Assembly (NCBI RefSeq): GCF_001005305.1
Contig: NZ_LBMH01000007.1
Coordinates: 108,083-172,082 of the forward strand
Direction of reading: 5' to 3'
From: Kordia zhangzhouensis
GTDB lineage: Bacteria; Bacteroidota; Bacteroidia; Flavobacteriales; Flavobacteriaceae
DNA length: 64,000 bases
Shown one piece after another: positions 18,284-27,422 of this stretch; positions within the stretch are counted from its first letter, which is position 1; every line of letters begins with the position of its first letter. The notes under the pieces were generated by a model that was not told where the DNA came from, ran no database searches, and worked only from the letters and a program-made list of their open reading frames with translations. The translations under genes were made by a program, and so were the position numbers.

Positions 18284-18362
18284 AAATATTCAGCTATGTA
18301 TTAAATATCATTTTTATTTTGTCTGCTTATGTCCACTTATGGTATGTTAATGTCTTTCTATT

Positions 18363-18755
18363 ATGACTTCAACAAGGACTTATAATAAAATTTGTTTGTT
18401 CTGTAGAAAAGAGTTTATGGCTCAAAAGAGAACTACTAAGTATTGTAGTCATAAATGTGCTTCTCGTGCTTATAAAGTGAGAAAACGAGATGAATCTATA
18501 TTAGAATCCAATTTTGAAGAATATGTAAAACGTGAATTGCATATTCATTCACAAGCCTTACAACAAATTCAAGTTTCATTAAGTGAGTTATTAAGAGTGC
18601 AAAAAATTGGTAAAGGAAATTTCATTACACCAAATGATTATTGTGAAATGAAAGGCATTAGTAGAAAGACTTTAAGTCGTTGGATAAAAGACGATAAAGT
18701 AGAAGTTAAAAAATTAAGTAGTCGTAAATTTTTAATAAAATCGGATATATTATGA
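18363..18755 (+). CDS. Zn-finger plus helix-turn-helix protein (integrase partner)
   Basis: 130 residues. The N-terminus has a CxxC...CxxxC zinc-ribbon (CLFCRKEF ... KYCSHKC) and the C-terminus an excisionase-like HTH (FITPNDYCEMKGISRKTLSRWIKDDKVEVKKLSSRKFLIKSDIL). Its stop overlaps the integrase start (ATGA), so the two are translated together. Proteins of this build often precede the integrase in Flavobacteriia elements; a role as excisionase or regulator of integration is inferred. Confidence 0.75.
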   Translation: MTSTRTYNKICLFCRKEFMAQKRTTKYCSHKCASRAYKVRKRDESILESNFEEYVKRELHIHSQALQQIQVSLSELLRVQKIGKGNFITPNDYCEMKGISRKTLSRWIKDDKVEVKKLSSRKFLIKSDIL

Positions 18756-19843
18756 GTGTTAAAACATATTTAAGACCTGCAAAAGGCGGAAAAAGTAGTA
18801 TTTATGTTAATTTTATTTTGAATGGAAAAAGAAAGCGTAACCGAACAGGAATGTTTTATTATGATAAACCCAAAAATAAAGCTGAAAAGGAACACAATAA
18901 AGCAACAAAGAAACTGACAGAAACATATATAGCTCAATTAACTCTCAAAATACAGAATAATGAATTAGGTATAAAAGCGCCTAAAAGCAAAGCAAAAGAT
19001 TTTGTTCAATATTTTGCAATATTAACTGAACATAGAAAAGATACAGGTAAAAATTATCATACTTGGCGTTCTACACTAAAACACTTAAAAGCATTTAACC
19101 CTAGCGGATTAAAATTTAGCGAAATGGATATAAAATGGTTGGAGCGTTTTCGACAGTTTTTGCTTGAAACTCAAAAACTAAAAAGTGCTTCTGCAAATAG
19201 TTATTTCAATGTTTTAAAGCATGGAATTCATGATGCTTTTAGAGATAGGTTGATTGATATTGATTATGCTGAATATGTAAAAGCACCAACTGTAGAACAA
19301 GCAGAACGTCAATATTTAACCGAAGAAGAAGTGTTGAAATTAGAAAGAACAGAATGCAAAAACGCTATGCTCAAAAAAGCGTTTCTATTTTCTTGTAGAA
19401 CTGGAATATCAAAAGCAGATATTCAAAAATTGCAATGGAAAGACATTAAAAAAGACCATGAAAACAACTATTTCATACCATTTAACAGACAAAAAACGAA
19501 AGGATTACAATATCATCCTATAAACAAAGAAGCAATTGAAATTTTGGGTAAACAAAGCGAACCCAATGAACTTATATTTAAAGATTTAAAATTTCATAGT
19601 TGGCAGAATGCAATTTTGTGTGATTGGGTATATAAAGCTGGAATTCAAAAAAAAATAACATTTCATTGTGCAAGACATACTTATGCAACTATATTGTTAC
19701 ATAAAGGAGCTGATATAACACAAGTAAATAAATTATTAGGACATGCTGATTTAAAAACTACTCAGATATATGCTAAAGTGATGCCTGAAGATTTAAGAAT
19801 TGCTGCTGAACTTATGAGTTTTAATAAAACAAAAAAAGATTAA
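18752..19843 (+). CDS. Tyrosine recombinase/integrase
   Basis: 363 residues. An N-terminal arm-binding domain and SAM-like core-binding domain (about 80-180, FVQYFAILTEHRKDTGKNYHTWRSTLKHLKAF) precede the catalytic domain with the full set R216 (CRTGISKADI), K248 or K250, H305xxR308 (HCARHTYA), H331 (LGHADLKTTQIYAK) and Y340. This is the family used by Bacteroidota mobilizable and conjugative elements. It lies 0.6 kb from the left att site and should catalyse insertion at the mnmE end. Confidence 0.93.
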   Translation: MSVKTYLRPAKGGKSSIYVNFILNGKRKRNRTGMFYYDKPKNKAEKEHNKATKKLTETYIAQLTLKIQNNELGIKAPKSKAKDFVQYFAILTEHRKDTGKNYHTWRSTLKHLKAFNPSGLKFSEMDIKWLERFRQFLLETQKLKSASANSYFNVLKHGIHDAFRDRLIDIDYAEYVKAPTVEQAERQYLTEEEVLKLERTECKNAMLKKAFLFSCRTGISKADIQKLQWKDIKKDHENNYFIPFNRQKTKGLQYHPINKEAIEILGKQSEPNELIFKDLKFHSWQNAILCDWVYKAGIQKKITFHCARHTYATILLHKGADITQVNKLLGHADLKTTQIYAKVMPEDLRIAAELMSFNKTKKD

Positions 19844-19863
19844 CAATTTTACTTTTTAGATAA

Positions 19864-20646
19864 ATGGATAAAACGACATCAAGACACATTTCAGAACGTA
19901 TTGTAAATGCAAGTTTCATTAGTCAAAAAAATATAAATGATAGTTTGATTGAACACACAAAAGCATTTTTATATGAACAGAATACTTTTGATAAAAAAGT
20001 AAACCTCATCAATGATTTAAAACGATTTTTAAAGTCCAATGAGTTAGATGTTTTGTTAAAAGATATTTACAATAATCAGCTATTCAATATTTATATTGAT
20101 GTAAGTAAAATTACTAATGAAAACCCTAAAAGCATTGAGTATTTGAAAGAAATAGAAGTGCTTAAAAATGATGCTTTTGATAAACGATATAAAGAAATAC
20201 ATCTTTTTCAAAATAGTCTGTTAGATAAACTCTTAAGCACTTTTATACCAAAGGTTAATAAGGGATTAAATTATCAAGGGCATCAAAACCAACTAAGAAA
20301 ATTCAAAGAAACATTAGAAGTCTTAGAATATATTGAACCAATTGAATTTGTTGATTTTTTAATTTTTTTTCAGGAAGAGTTTCAACCAGACGACAAAAAA
20401 ATTCATTGGAAGCAAAACCTAAATAAACTCAATCATTTGTTTAGGATATTTAAAGAGAAGAAAAAAGAATTACACTACAATCGTACAAAATTTAAAGACA
20501 TCCTGCCCTTAATGTTTACATTTAAAAACGAAAACGGGCTTATTGTTGAAGTTTCTAAAGACCAATATTCTCAAAATAATAGCCCTGTTTCAGTTGCAAA
20601 AAAACGAGAATTGCAACAAATTTGTTCAGCACTTACTATAATATGA
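19864..20646 (+). CDS. Hypothetical island protein
   Basis: 260 residues, mostly helical, Lys/Asn-rich, without signal peptide or membrane helix. Phrases such as LKRFLKSNELDVLLKDIYNNQLFNIYIDVSKITN and FVDFLIFFQEEFQPDDKKIHWKQNLNKLNHLFRIFK do not match a family I recognise. It starts 20 bp after the integrase and is probably co-transcribed. It may be an accessory factor for recombination or transfer, but there is no direct evidence. Confidence 0.65.
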   Translation: MDKTTSRHISERIVNASFISQKNINDSLIEHTKAFLYEQNTFDKKVNLINDLKRFLKSNELDVLLKDIYNNQLFNIYIDVSKITNENPKSIEYLKEIEVLKNDAFDKRYKEIHLFQNSLLDKLLSTFIPKVNKGLNYQGHQNQLRKFKETLEVLEYIEPIEFVDFLIFFQEEFQPDDKKIHWKQNLNKLNHLFRIFKEKKKELHYNRTKFKDILPLMFTFKNENGLIVEVSKDQYSQNNSPVSVAKKRELQQICSALTII

Positions 20647-20732
20647 AATTAGAGTGAAGTTTTTTTCGCTTTAAATCCCTTTATTCACAATACCTACTAA
20701 AAATACTGCTCTAATCCTAAAATTAGAGTGAA
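20646..20732. repeat. Direct repeat plus hairpin ahead of the excisionase/Rep-like genes
   Basis: AAATTAGAGTGAA appears at 20646-20658 and 20720-20732. The second copy also forms a hairpin with CTCTAAT at 20709-20715 (pairs with ATTAGAG 20722-20728). The sequence lies directly upstream of the HTH and Rep-like genes, so it may be an operator or a replication/nicking origin. Confidence 0.4.
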
Positions 20733-20782
20733 AATCGAGCTCATATTCTTGCAACATTTGCCTAAGCAAACAGCAAGAAACT

Positions 20783-21091
20783 ATGAGTTTAGACGCTTTA
20801 TATACAGAGATTTCAGAACTAAAAAAGTTAATTCAAAATTTAGGTATTCAACAAAAAGAATATCTAAATACTGAAGAAGCGTCTACATTTTTAGGCATTT
20901 CAAAAAGTACCTTTTATAAAATCACTTCTGCTTGTTCCATTCCAAAATATAAACCGAATGGAAAAATGATGCTGTTTAAAAAATCTGACCTATTGCAATT
21001 TATTGAAAATGGAAGAATAAATAGTGAGCAAGATTTAAATGAAATAGCAGATAAATTGACTGATGACCTTCTAAATGATTTACTAAAATGA
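20783..21091 (+). CDS. Excisionase-like helix-turn-helix protein
   Basis: 102 residues. An N-terminal coiled segment (LYTEISELKKLIQNLGIQQKEY) precedes a MerR/excisionase-type HTH (LNTEEASTFLGISKSTFYKITSACSIPKYKPNGKMMLFKKSDLLQFIENGRI). Such proteins bind att DNA to direct excision or regulate neighbouring genes. The stop overlaps the start of the following Rep-like gene (ATGA), so the two are coupled. Confidence 0.8.
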   Translation: MSLDALYTEISELKKLIQNLGIQQKEYLNTEEASTFLGISKSTFYKITSACSIPKYKPNGKMMLFKKSDLLQFIENGRINSEQDLNEIADKLTDDLLNDLLK

Positions 21092-21966
21092 TTGATTTTA
21101 TTAGGTTATTTAGAAGAATAGACAACCATAGATTGTTTTTGGAACGTGAAGACATCAAGTTTGTTGAGGGTATTATATATAAAAATCAAAGACATATAAA
21201 ATATGCTTGGTACAATGACCCTAAATCAAATTGTAAAATTAAAGTTGGTTATAATAATTGGGTAGAGTTTTCGGGTAGTATTACAAAGTATTGGTATGAA
21301 GAAAACTATACAAATTTACCATACTCTGACTTGGCTTGTGCTATTCATGAACTTGCAGACACGCTCTATTCACACCCTAGCGATTTAATTCTAAGGTCTT
21401 TTGAGTTTGGGCTGAATATTTTATTAGACGATACTATTAAAGCTCTTAATCTTACGGATTTAGCTTTCAACTATAAAAACAAGTTTTTTCAAGATATGGA
21501 TGGCGACAATTTAGCAAGTATTGGAAAAAGATGTGTTTTGCAAGAATATCAGCTTAAATTATACAGTAAATCTATGCAATACAAACTTCCTTACGAATTG
21601 TTGAGGTATGAGATTAAAGTGCATAAAAAACGAATTTTAGACCCTTATAATTTCCATACATTCGATAGTTTATTGAATAAAAATAACCTCATTTTTTTGA
21701 AAGAGCAACTAATAGAAAAATTAAGTGAGATACTATTTTATGATAATACCATACCTCAACACTTATTAAGCAATTACGAAAGGCAATTATGTGCTAATTG
21801 GCAAAGTGAAATTTATCGTAAAAAATTGCTAAAAACAAAACGTCAAAAATTCAATTATCAAAAAAAGAGATTGTTAGAAACAATCGATAAACATGGGAAA
21901 TTACACCTAAAACCAAATTTAATTCAACAAGTTTCAGATACTTGGGATAACCTTTTAGAAAGTTAA
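21088..21966 (+). CDS. Possible phage/plasmid replication protein (gene II/X-like)
   Basis: 292 residues starting MIDFIRLFRRIDNHRLFL. Several features recall the phage f1 gene II/X replication-initiator group: an opening IDF-R segment, a VEFSGSITKYW block near residue 70, an ALRSFEFGLNI-type strand (ILRSFEFGLNILLDD) and a later YELLRYEIKVHKK strand. No clear HUH motif was found, so the call is weak. The HTH-then-Rep order is common in integrative mobilizable elements, where Rep may act on the excised circle. Alternative: an unrelated island protein. Confidence 0.45.
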   Translation: MIDFIRLFRRIDNHRLFLEREDIKFVEGIIYKNQRHIKYAWYNDPKSNCKIKVGYNNWVEFSGSITKYWYEENYTNLPYSDLACAIHELADTLYSHPSDLILRSFEFGLNILLDDTIKALNLTDLAFNYKNKFFQDMDGDNLASIGKRCVLQEYQLKLYSKSMQYKLPYELLRYEIKVHKKRILDPYNFHTFDSLLNKNNLIFLKEQLIEKLSEILFYDNTIPQHLLSNYERQLCANWQSEIYRKKLLKTKRQKFNYQKKRLLETIDKHGKLHLKPNLIQQVSDTWDNLLES

Positions 21967-22008
21967 TCAAATTACCTAATAGTTAAATGGATAAAACAAT
22001 ATAATATT

Positions 22009-23349
22009 ATGACACAGAAAATTACATTAGACACAGAAAATGAGTTGTTAAACTTCTCAGTTGAAATAGTAGAAGATTTTCCTAAACAAAATATGTTTCT
22101 TACTGGATATGCTGGTAGCGGTAAAACACATTTTTTAAAGTATGTACAACAACACATTGATAAAAATATGATTGTTCTCGCACCTACTGCCATTGCTGCT
22201 ATGAATGCAGAGGGGGAAACGATACACTCTTTTTTTAATTTACCACATAATCCAATTTACCCCAACAACATCATATTTTCCTATAATCCTGAAACAAGAA
22301 AAAATCGTGTTCATGAATTTTTTAAATTAAGTTTTGAAAAAATAACACTTATTAGAAAACTTGAAGTATTGTTTATAGATGAGGTTTCAATGGTTAGAAG
22401 TGATACTATTGATGTTATTAATGCAATTTTACAAGCAGTAAGAAGAAGTAAAAAGCCTTTTGGTGGGATACAAGTTGTTTTTATTGGGGATTTATTTCAG
22501 TTACCCCCAATTGTAAAAAGAGAAGAAAAAATTGAATTGCTAAAACATTACAATTCTGAATATTTTTTTGATTCTAATGTTATAAGACCAAATCAACCAC
22601 TAATAATCGAACTTCAAAAAATTTATCGCCAAAAAGATACAGAATTGATTAAAATATTGAATGAGATTAGAACTAACTCTTTGTCCATTCAATCAAAAAG
22701 AACTTTGAACTCCAAAATTGAGTCTAATTTTTTTGATGATAATTATATTGTAATTGCTTCCCACAACAATATTGTTGATAAAATCAATTACCAAAAACTT
22801 AATGAATTAAAAGGCGACTCAATGGAGTATAAAGCCAAAATTGAGGGTAATATATCGGTTAAAAGTATTCCTGCACCTGAAAATTTAGTGCTAAAAGTTG
22901 GTGCTAAAGTGATGTTTGTAAAAAATTCTAACTCACAAGAAATATATAATGGAAAATTGGGAGTGGTTAAGAAATTAGCAAAAGATAAAATTATTGTAAA
23001 ATGTGATGATAATAGTGTTATTGAAGTTCAAAAAGAAACTTGGGCGAATAGAAAACATACAGTAATTGATAACAAATTTTCACATTCAGACATTGGAAGT
23101 TTTGAACAATATCCATTAAAATTAGCATACGCTATTACAGTTCATAAAAGTCAAGGTTTAACATTTGACAATGTAATTGCCGACATAGGAAGTTCTTTTG
23201 AAAAAGGGCAAATATATGTAGCGTTAAGTAGATGTACTTCATTAAATGGGCTTGTTTTAAAAAGTAGAATTAATGAAAGTTCAATAAAAGTATCAAAAGA
23301 TGTAATTGAGTTTATGAAAAAACGTGATGATAGACTACAGTTGCCCTAA
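22009..23349 (+). CDS. PIF1/RecD-like superfamily 1 helicase
   Basis: 446 residues. Walker A is GYAGSGKT (residues 33-40); LFIDEVSM is motif II, VVFIGDLFQLPPI motif III, then ELQKIYRQKD and the C-terminal UvrD/RecD motif LAYAITVHKSQGLTFDNVIAD ... GQIYVALSRCTSLNGLVL. The family unwinds DNA 5'-3'. In this element it may help replication or transfer of the excised form, or act in defense with the nuclease genes that follow. Stands alone on the plus strand with about 170 bp before the methyltransferase pair. Confidence 0.9.
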   Translation: MTQKITLDTENELLNFSVEIVEDFPKQNMFLTGYAGSGKTHFLKYVQQHIDKNMIVLAPTAIAAMNAEGETIHSFFNLPHNPIYPNNIIFSYNPETRKNRVHEFFKLSFEKITLIRKLEVLFIDEVSMVRSDTIDVINAILQAVRRSKKPFGGIQVVFIGDLFQLPPIVKREEKIELLKHYNSEYFFDSNVIRPNQPLIIELQKIYRQKDTELIKILNEIRTNSLSIQSKRTLNSKIESNFFDDNYIVIASHNNIVDKINYQKLNELKGDSMEYKAKIEGNISVKSIPAPENLVLKVGAKVMFVKNSNSQEIYNGKLGVVKKLAKDKIIVKCDDNSVIEVQKETWANRKHTVIDNKFSHSDIGSFEQYPLKLAYAITVHKSQGLTFDNVIADIGSSFEKGQIYVALSRCTSLNGLVLKSRINESSIKVSKDVIEFMKKRDDRLQLP

Positions 23350-23463
23350 TAGTCAATAAAACATATTGATTTTTAATTAAATGCTCTCTAATGTTATGTT
23401 TCGCATAAAAAAGAGGGCGTTTATTGTTTTTTACAAAGGCGAAATTTATAACAGGACTTCTTA

Positions 23464-23493
23464 TTGCATAGTGATTTAAAATTATTACCTTTG
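23464..23493 (+). promoter_or_regulatory. Promoter of the methyltransferase pair
   Basis: TTG (23464-23466), exactly 19 bp, then TACCTTTG (23486-23493): a perfect match to the Bacteroidota TTG-N19-TAnnTTTG form. It sets the start of the first methyltransferase at the ATG 25 bp downstream, because the alternative upstream TTG is itself the -33 element. Confidence 0.65.
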
Positions 23494-23517
23494 CATACTA
23501 TAAATAGCGTAAAGGTA

Positions 23518-24282
23518 ATGAATAGAATTTTCCATAAAAGTTCAGAATCAATGCAGGAATTGGAAGATAAAAGTGTTGATTTAATGGTTACATCTCCACC
23601 ATATAATATAAATATTAATTATGGTAACAAATGGGAAAATGGGAAATTAATCTCATCTAAAGGAAAAAAATATAAAGACAATCTTGATGAAGAAAATTAT
23701 AGAAATCTACTTGAAAAAACAATAAACGAAACAAAAAGAGTTTTAAAAGATGATGGACAAATTTGGTTTAACATCAAAAACAGATACGATAAAGGGAATA
23801 TGATACCTCCTTTTTGGGTTATGGATTTTTTTCAAGACATGTATTTAAAAAATATTATTATTTGGAATTTTGATTGGGGAGGTTCAACAAATAAAAGATT
23901 TTGTTCGAGGTATGAATATGTTTTTTTCTTTACAAAAAATAAAGATAAGTACACGTTTAACCTTGATGATGTTAAAATACCAGCGTTAAACTACAGACCT
24001 GACAGATATAAAAGTCAATTAAAAAATCCGTCTGATGTTTGGCGAATTTCATTAGTTAGTGGTAATTCACCTGAAAGGACTGAACACCCTGCTCAATATC
24101 CAGAAGAATTAATTGAAAGAATAATAAAAGTTGGAAGTAATAAAAATGACATAATACTGGACCCATTTATGGGTAGTGGAACTACGGCTGTTGTTGCAAA
24201 GAAATTAGAGAGAAAATATGTTGGATATGAAACTGAAAAAGAATATATAGATATAGCAAATAAAAGATTATCAAATGGCTAA
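23518..24282 (+). CDS. DNA methyltransferase 1 (beta-class, N4-cytosine or N6-adenine)
   Basis: 254 residues from the ATG that follows the promoter. Motif IV TSPPYNININYG comes near the N-terminus and the SAM-binding motif I DPFMGSGTTAVVAKKLERKYVGYE near the C-terminus, the beta-class order. TSPPY is the form most often seen in N4-cytosine enzymes. The target-recognition region lies between the two motifs. It overlaps the next methyltransferase by 8 bp. Pairs of different methyltransferases usually belong to restriction systems with an asymmetric site, one enzyme per strand. Confidence 0.9.
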   Translation: MNRIFHKSSESMQELEDKSVDLMVTSPPYNININYGNKWENGKLISSKGKKYKDNLDEENYRNLLEKTINETKRVLKDDGQIWFNIKNRYDKGNMIPPFWVMDFFQDMYLKNIIIWNFDWGGSTNKRFCSRYEYVFFFTKNKDKYTFNLDDVKIPALNYRPDRYKSQLKNPSDVWRISLVSGNSPERTEHPAQYPEELIERIIKVGSNKNDIILDPFMGSGTTAVVAKKLERKYVGYETEKEYIDIANKRLSNG

Positions 24283-25132
24283 AAATAGATTTTTTAATAT
24301 AAATAATGAGGACGTAGTAAAAATAAAAGATTGTTATTATACAATTGGAGATTGCCTTGATGTAATGGGAAAAATCCCTGAAGAATCTATAAATACTATT
24401 GTTACTTCCCCACCTTATAATTTAGACAAGAAGTATGGTAAGTATAACGATAATAGGCCTTTAGAAGAATGGGAAGAGTTAATTGATAATGTTGCTAAAA
24501 AAGCAAATAAAATTCTTTGTAAGGATGGAAGTTTTCTATTAAATGTTTCTCCAATACCAGATAAAAAAACAAAAGAAATCATTCCTTTGGATGCGATAGC
24601 ATATTTTATCTTTAAAAAAAATGGTTTTTATTTAAGAAACTCTATTATTTGGCACTTTAACAATATGCAAAATTGTACTAATAGATTAAGTGGTAGATGG
24701 GAATCAATACTTTGGTTTGTAAAAGATATTAAAAGCTACAAATTCAATCTTGACGAAATAAGAATACCGTATATTACGAAAAATGATAAACGACTAGTTG
24801 GTGGAAAAGGTAGAAACCCAACAGATACATGGAACTTCGATATACCAAGTAGTGATTTTTGGTATTTTGATAGAGTTAATAATATGACTAAAAACAAACT
24901 CGGGTTAACTAAACACCCTTGTATCTATCCTACACCAATGATAGAACGAATTATTAAAATGACAACTGATAAAAACGATATAGTTCTCGATCCGTTTTTA
25001 GGTAGCGGAACCACACTAGTAGCTGCACAAAAACTTGAAAGAGTAGGATTAGGTATTGAATTAGATGAAGAATACTCTGAAATTATTAATAAAAGAGTAC
25101 AGAACGAAGCAATAAGAGAGTTGTTTAATTAA
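24275..25132 (+). CDS. DNA methyltransferase 2 (beta-class)
   Basis: 285 residues with TSPPYNLDKKYG (about residues 45-57) and DPFLGSGTTLVAAQKLERVGLGIELDEEY (about 247-275), again beta-class order. Similarity to the first methyltransferase is limited to the motifs and parts of the scaffold (both have FNLDDVKIP/FNLDEIRIP-type segments followed by NPxDxW), so they are diverged relatives with probably different targets. Its stop lies 1 bp from the end of the convergent TGT-like gene, without any room for a terminator. Confidence 0.9.
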   Translation: MAKNRFFNINNEDVVKIKDCYYTIGDCLDVMGKIPEESINTIVTSPPYNLDKKYGKYNDNRPLEEWEELIDNVAKKANKILCKDGSFLLNVSPIPDKKTKEIIPLDAIAYFIFKKNGFYLRNSIIWHFNNMQNCTNRLSGRWESILWFVKDIKSYKFNLDEIRIPYITKNDKRLVGGKGRNPTDTWNFDIPSSDFWYFDRVNNMTKNKLGLTKHPCIYPTPMIERIIKMTTDKNDIVLDPFLGSGTTLVAAQKLERVGLGIELDEEYSEIINKRVQNEAIRELFN

Positions 25133-25133
25133 T

Positions 25134-26261
25134 TTACTCTATATTATACCTATACACATCAAAATTATGAATCACTAATTTTGCACGGTTGTTAAAAGTA
25201 TTATGAGAAGTGTTATTTGATTGATGCAGTAAAATTGAATCAATTATATCAGTCATTTCTTCATTAGAAAAATACGCACGATTATTAGGAACTTCTGAAT
25301 GTAGTTGTAGAATACGACTTCTATTTTGAGGGTTTATTCTAATTAAATCTTTGGAAACATAGTCATAATATCCCGACATAGAAGTTCCTCTCTTGTTTCC
25401 GTCAATTGCACGATTATAAGCTGTAGTATTATCAACAGAAAAATTTTCTAAATTCCCTAAAGTTTCAGTTATAATATTAGCTTTCCTAATTCCACCACTA
25501 CCTAAAAAATGTACTCTTTCATAATTTGAAAAGTTTAATAAGTTATTAAGTCTTACAAGCATTTCAGAAAATTCAGCAACTCTATAATCAGTTAACCCAC
25601 CAATAGCAAGTTTTGTAGGATTATAGTTAAGTAAATTCAAATATTGCTCAATATCCTCATCAGACCAATGTGCGGAAATTATTGTAAGCAATAAATTAGG
25701 GTTTTGTCCTATTCCATTATAAGTGTAATTAGCATATTTTGCAGATGCTTCAATAAGTAGTTGTCTGCATCCATTTTCAGAAAATAAATTCCTTGATTGG
25801 TTACCTACTTGAGTTCTTACTTTGAAAAGGTTTGGGATATCAAAAGTTACAGCATTTGAAATGTTTGAATTAACTATAATTTGATTGAATTTATCTAAAA
25901 TTTGCTCATCATTAATTAGTCTATCAAATTCTTGGATTATCTCAACACCATTCATATTTTCATTATGGTGAGTAATAAAACTTACAATTTTTGAAGTTCC
26001 AACATCCAAAACCAAACCATCAGTCTCAAATAATGAATTGTCATTAGTGTTATTAAATAGCCATTGACGTGCATTATCAGTATTATTCCAATAAGATGGT
26101 TTGATTAAGTTGTTACTAGACCTGTGATTAAAAAAAATATCTCCGAACTTTATCAATAAATTATTTCTAAAATATTGAGGCATAGAATCCTGCCAAATTC
26201 TATCAATTGCATTCCAATCTCCAGCACCACCTCCCGAACTATATACAAAACAAAAATCCAT
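25134..26261 (-). CDS. tRNA-guanine-transglycosylase/DpdA-like protein in an RM-type operon
   Basis: 375 residues from the ATG that follows the nuclease stop by 1 bp; a TTG four codons upstream is also possible. The C-terminal half follows the TGT barrel order: LAIGGLTDYRVAEFSEML (residues 222-239 of the longer form), RVHFLGSGG (253-261), then FSVDNTTAYNRAIDG (278-292), which lines up with the FDxxxPTRxxRxG catalytic block of bacterial TGT. Upstream, ETDGLVLDVGT and AVTFDIPNLFKVR could match the two Asp-bearing strands. The zinc site of classical TGT is not evident. DpdA, a TGT homologue, inserts 7-deazaguanine into DNA in phage and bacterial systems. Function here is inferred from motif order only; a restriction subunit of other fold remains possible. 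Confidence 0.5.
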   Translation of the reverse strand: MDFCFVYSSGGGAGDWNAIDRIWQDSMPQYFRNNLLIKFGDIFFNHRSSNNLIKPSYWNNTDNARQWLFNNTNDNSLFETDGLVLDVGTSKIVSFITHHNENMNGVEIIQEFDRLINDEQILDKFNQIIVNSNISNAVTFDIPNLFKVRTQVGNQSRNLFSENGCRQLLIEASAKYANYTYNGIGQNPNLLLTIISAHWSDEDIEQYLNLLNYNPTKLAIGGLTDYRVAEFSEMLVRLNNLLNFSNYERVHFLGSGGIRKANIITETLGNLENFSVDNTTAYNRAIDGNKRGTSMSGYYDYVSKDLIRINPQNRSRILQLHSEVPNNRAYFSNEEMTDIIDSILLHQSNNTSHNTFNNRAKLVIHNFDVYRYNIE

Positions 26262-26262
26262 A

Positions 26263-27042
26263 TTAACTAACAATGTTTAAAAATGATGATAAAGAGTCCA
26301 TTTTAAGTAATGGTGGATATATTTTACCCTTAATTTGATTTGCAATTTTATCTCCCTCTCTTTCTTCTCTATTGTGAAGAGTTCCTACATTATCCCAATA
26401 ATCAAATACTTCTTCTGCGTTCATGAAAAAAATTCCTTTTAAATGAGGTGCGTCAAACCACCAAACAAAATAAAAAGGGACGCCTTTACTTTTTATTTCA
26501 TTTTCATATTTATCTCTTTGTCCTTGTAATTTTTTTCCTGTATCTAAAGTTAAAGAACATTCATAATCATAACGTGTTGAAGTATAAGGGTAAGTATTTT
26601 TAACCATATTATTCGCACTTATGAAAGGAGCTTCAATATATTTTAATTCGTAATATGCTTTTGGCTTTTCTGGGTTAACTACAAAGTCAGGAAAAGGGAA
26701 CCCTTTTTTAGCAACAATAATACCTTTTGATTCTAAATAAAACTGAAATGCCTTTTCGTACCATTGCCCAAGTTGAATATCTAGGCCTTTTATCATCTTA
26801 TTTCTTTTCCTCATGAACTTGAAACCCATTTTTTTGTAACATTCTGTTAGCCCTTCAATTCTAGTTTTTAATTCCTTTGGGGCAATCGGATTTGGTTCAT
26901 TTTTAATTTTTAGATACATTTCATTAAAACAGTCCTCATTAAAGGAGGTAAACTTAACCTCTCGGTCAAATTTAGTTTCAATATTATCTTTGTTAGCATT
27001 ACAAAAATCAACTAACTCTTTATATAATTCTATATCATTCAT
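26263..27042 (-). CDS. PD-(D/E)XK nuclease, probable restriction endonuclease
   Basis: 259 residues. The core motif is FPFPDFVVNPEKPKAYYELKYIEAPF: PD, then a 14-residue gap, then E-x-K, the metal-binding pattern of restriction endonuclease folds. An upstream helix carries GQWYEKAFQFYLESKGI with a Glu in the place often used by these enzymes. Downstream, GQRDKYENEIKSKGVPFYFVWWF fits the rest of the fold. The ATG overlaps the preceding 127-residue gene by 4 bp and the TGT-like gene follows 1 bp after the stop. Together with the two methyltransferases opposite it makes a plausible type II-like restriction system. Confidence 0.7.
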   Translation of the reverse strand: MNDIELYKELVDFCNANKDNIETKFDREVKFTSFNEDCFNEMYLKIKNEPNPIAPKELKTRIEGLTECYKKMGFKFMRKRNKMIKGLDIQLGQWYEKAFQFYLESKGIIVAKKGFPFPDFVVNPEKPKAYYELKYIEAPFISANNMVKNTYPYTSTRYDYECSLTLDTGKKLQGQRDKYENEIKSKGVPFYFVWWFDAPHLKGIFFMNAEEVFDYWDNVGTLHNREEREGDKIANQIKGKIYPPLLKMDSLSSFLNIVS

Positions 27043-27422
27043 AATTCAGCTTTGATTTTTGATGCCACACTATTAAAGTCGTTCCATAAATTGATCGACT
27101 CATATTTTTTTTCTGAAAACACATTATTCTTAAAGTCATTGATTTCAAAAAATGAAAGAGTTTCATCATGCTTATAATGAAAAATAAAGAGTGGCCTGTC
27201 TAAACTTGAATAACGAATTTTAGAATATTCAATTAATTCTTCTTTACTTATTTCAATTGAATTTACAAAGACAGCATAAGAATGAATATTTCTTGTTCTA
27301 TCTAATAATATGTATTTAGGAATCCAGCCAGTTGAAAAGTTCGCTTCTTCAATATTTATTTTGTACTTCGATTTAAAAAAATCTTTAATGCTATCCCTAT
27401 TATTTAATAAAGTTCTATTCAT
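27039..27422 (-). CDS. Hypothetical protein of the nuclease/TGT-like operon
   Basis: 127 residues starting right after the XRE regulator stop and overlapping the nuclease start by 4 bp. It is a small alpha/beta protein (WIPKYILLDRTRNIHSYAVFVNSIEIS ... RPLFIFHYKHDETLSFFEI). No family was recognised. Strict translational coupling to both neighbours suggests that it works with them, perhaps as a subunit of the nuclease. Confidence 0.65.
   Translation of the reverse strand: MNRTLLNNRDSIKDFFKSKYKINIEEANFSTGWIPKYILLDRTRNIHSYAVFVNSIEISKEELIEYSKIRYSSLDRPLFIFHYKHDETLSFFEINDFKNNVFSEKKYESINLWNDFNSVASKIKAEL

Noticed and set aside
23464..23517. Upstream TTG start for methyltransferase 1
   Set aside because: The TTG is the -33 element of a consensus promoter, so it should lie upstream of the transcript.
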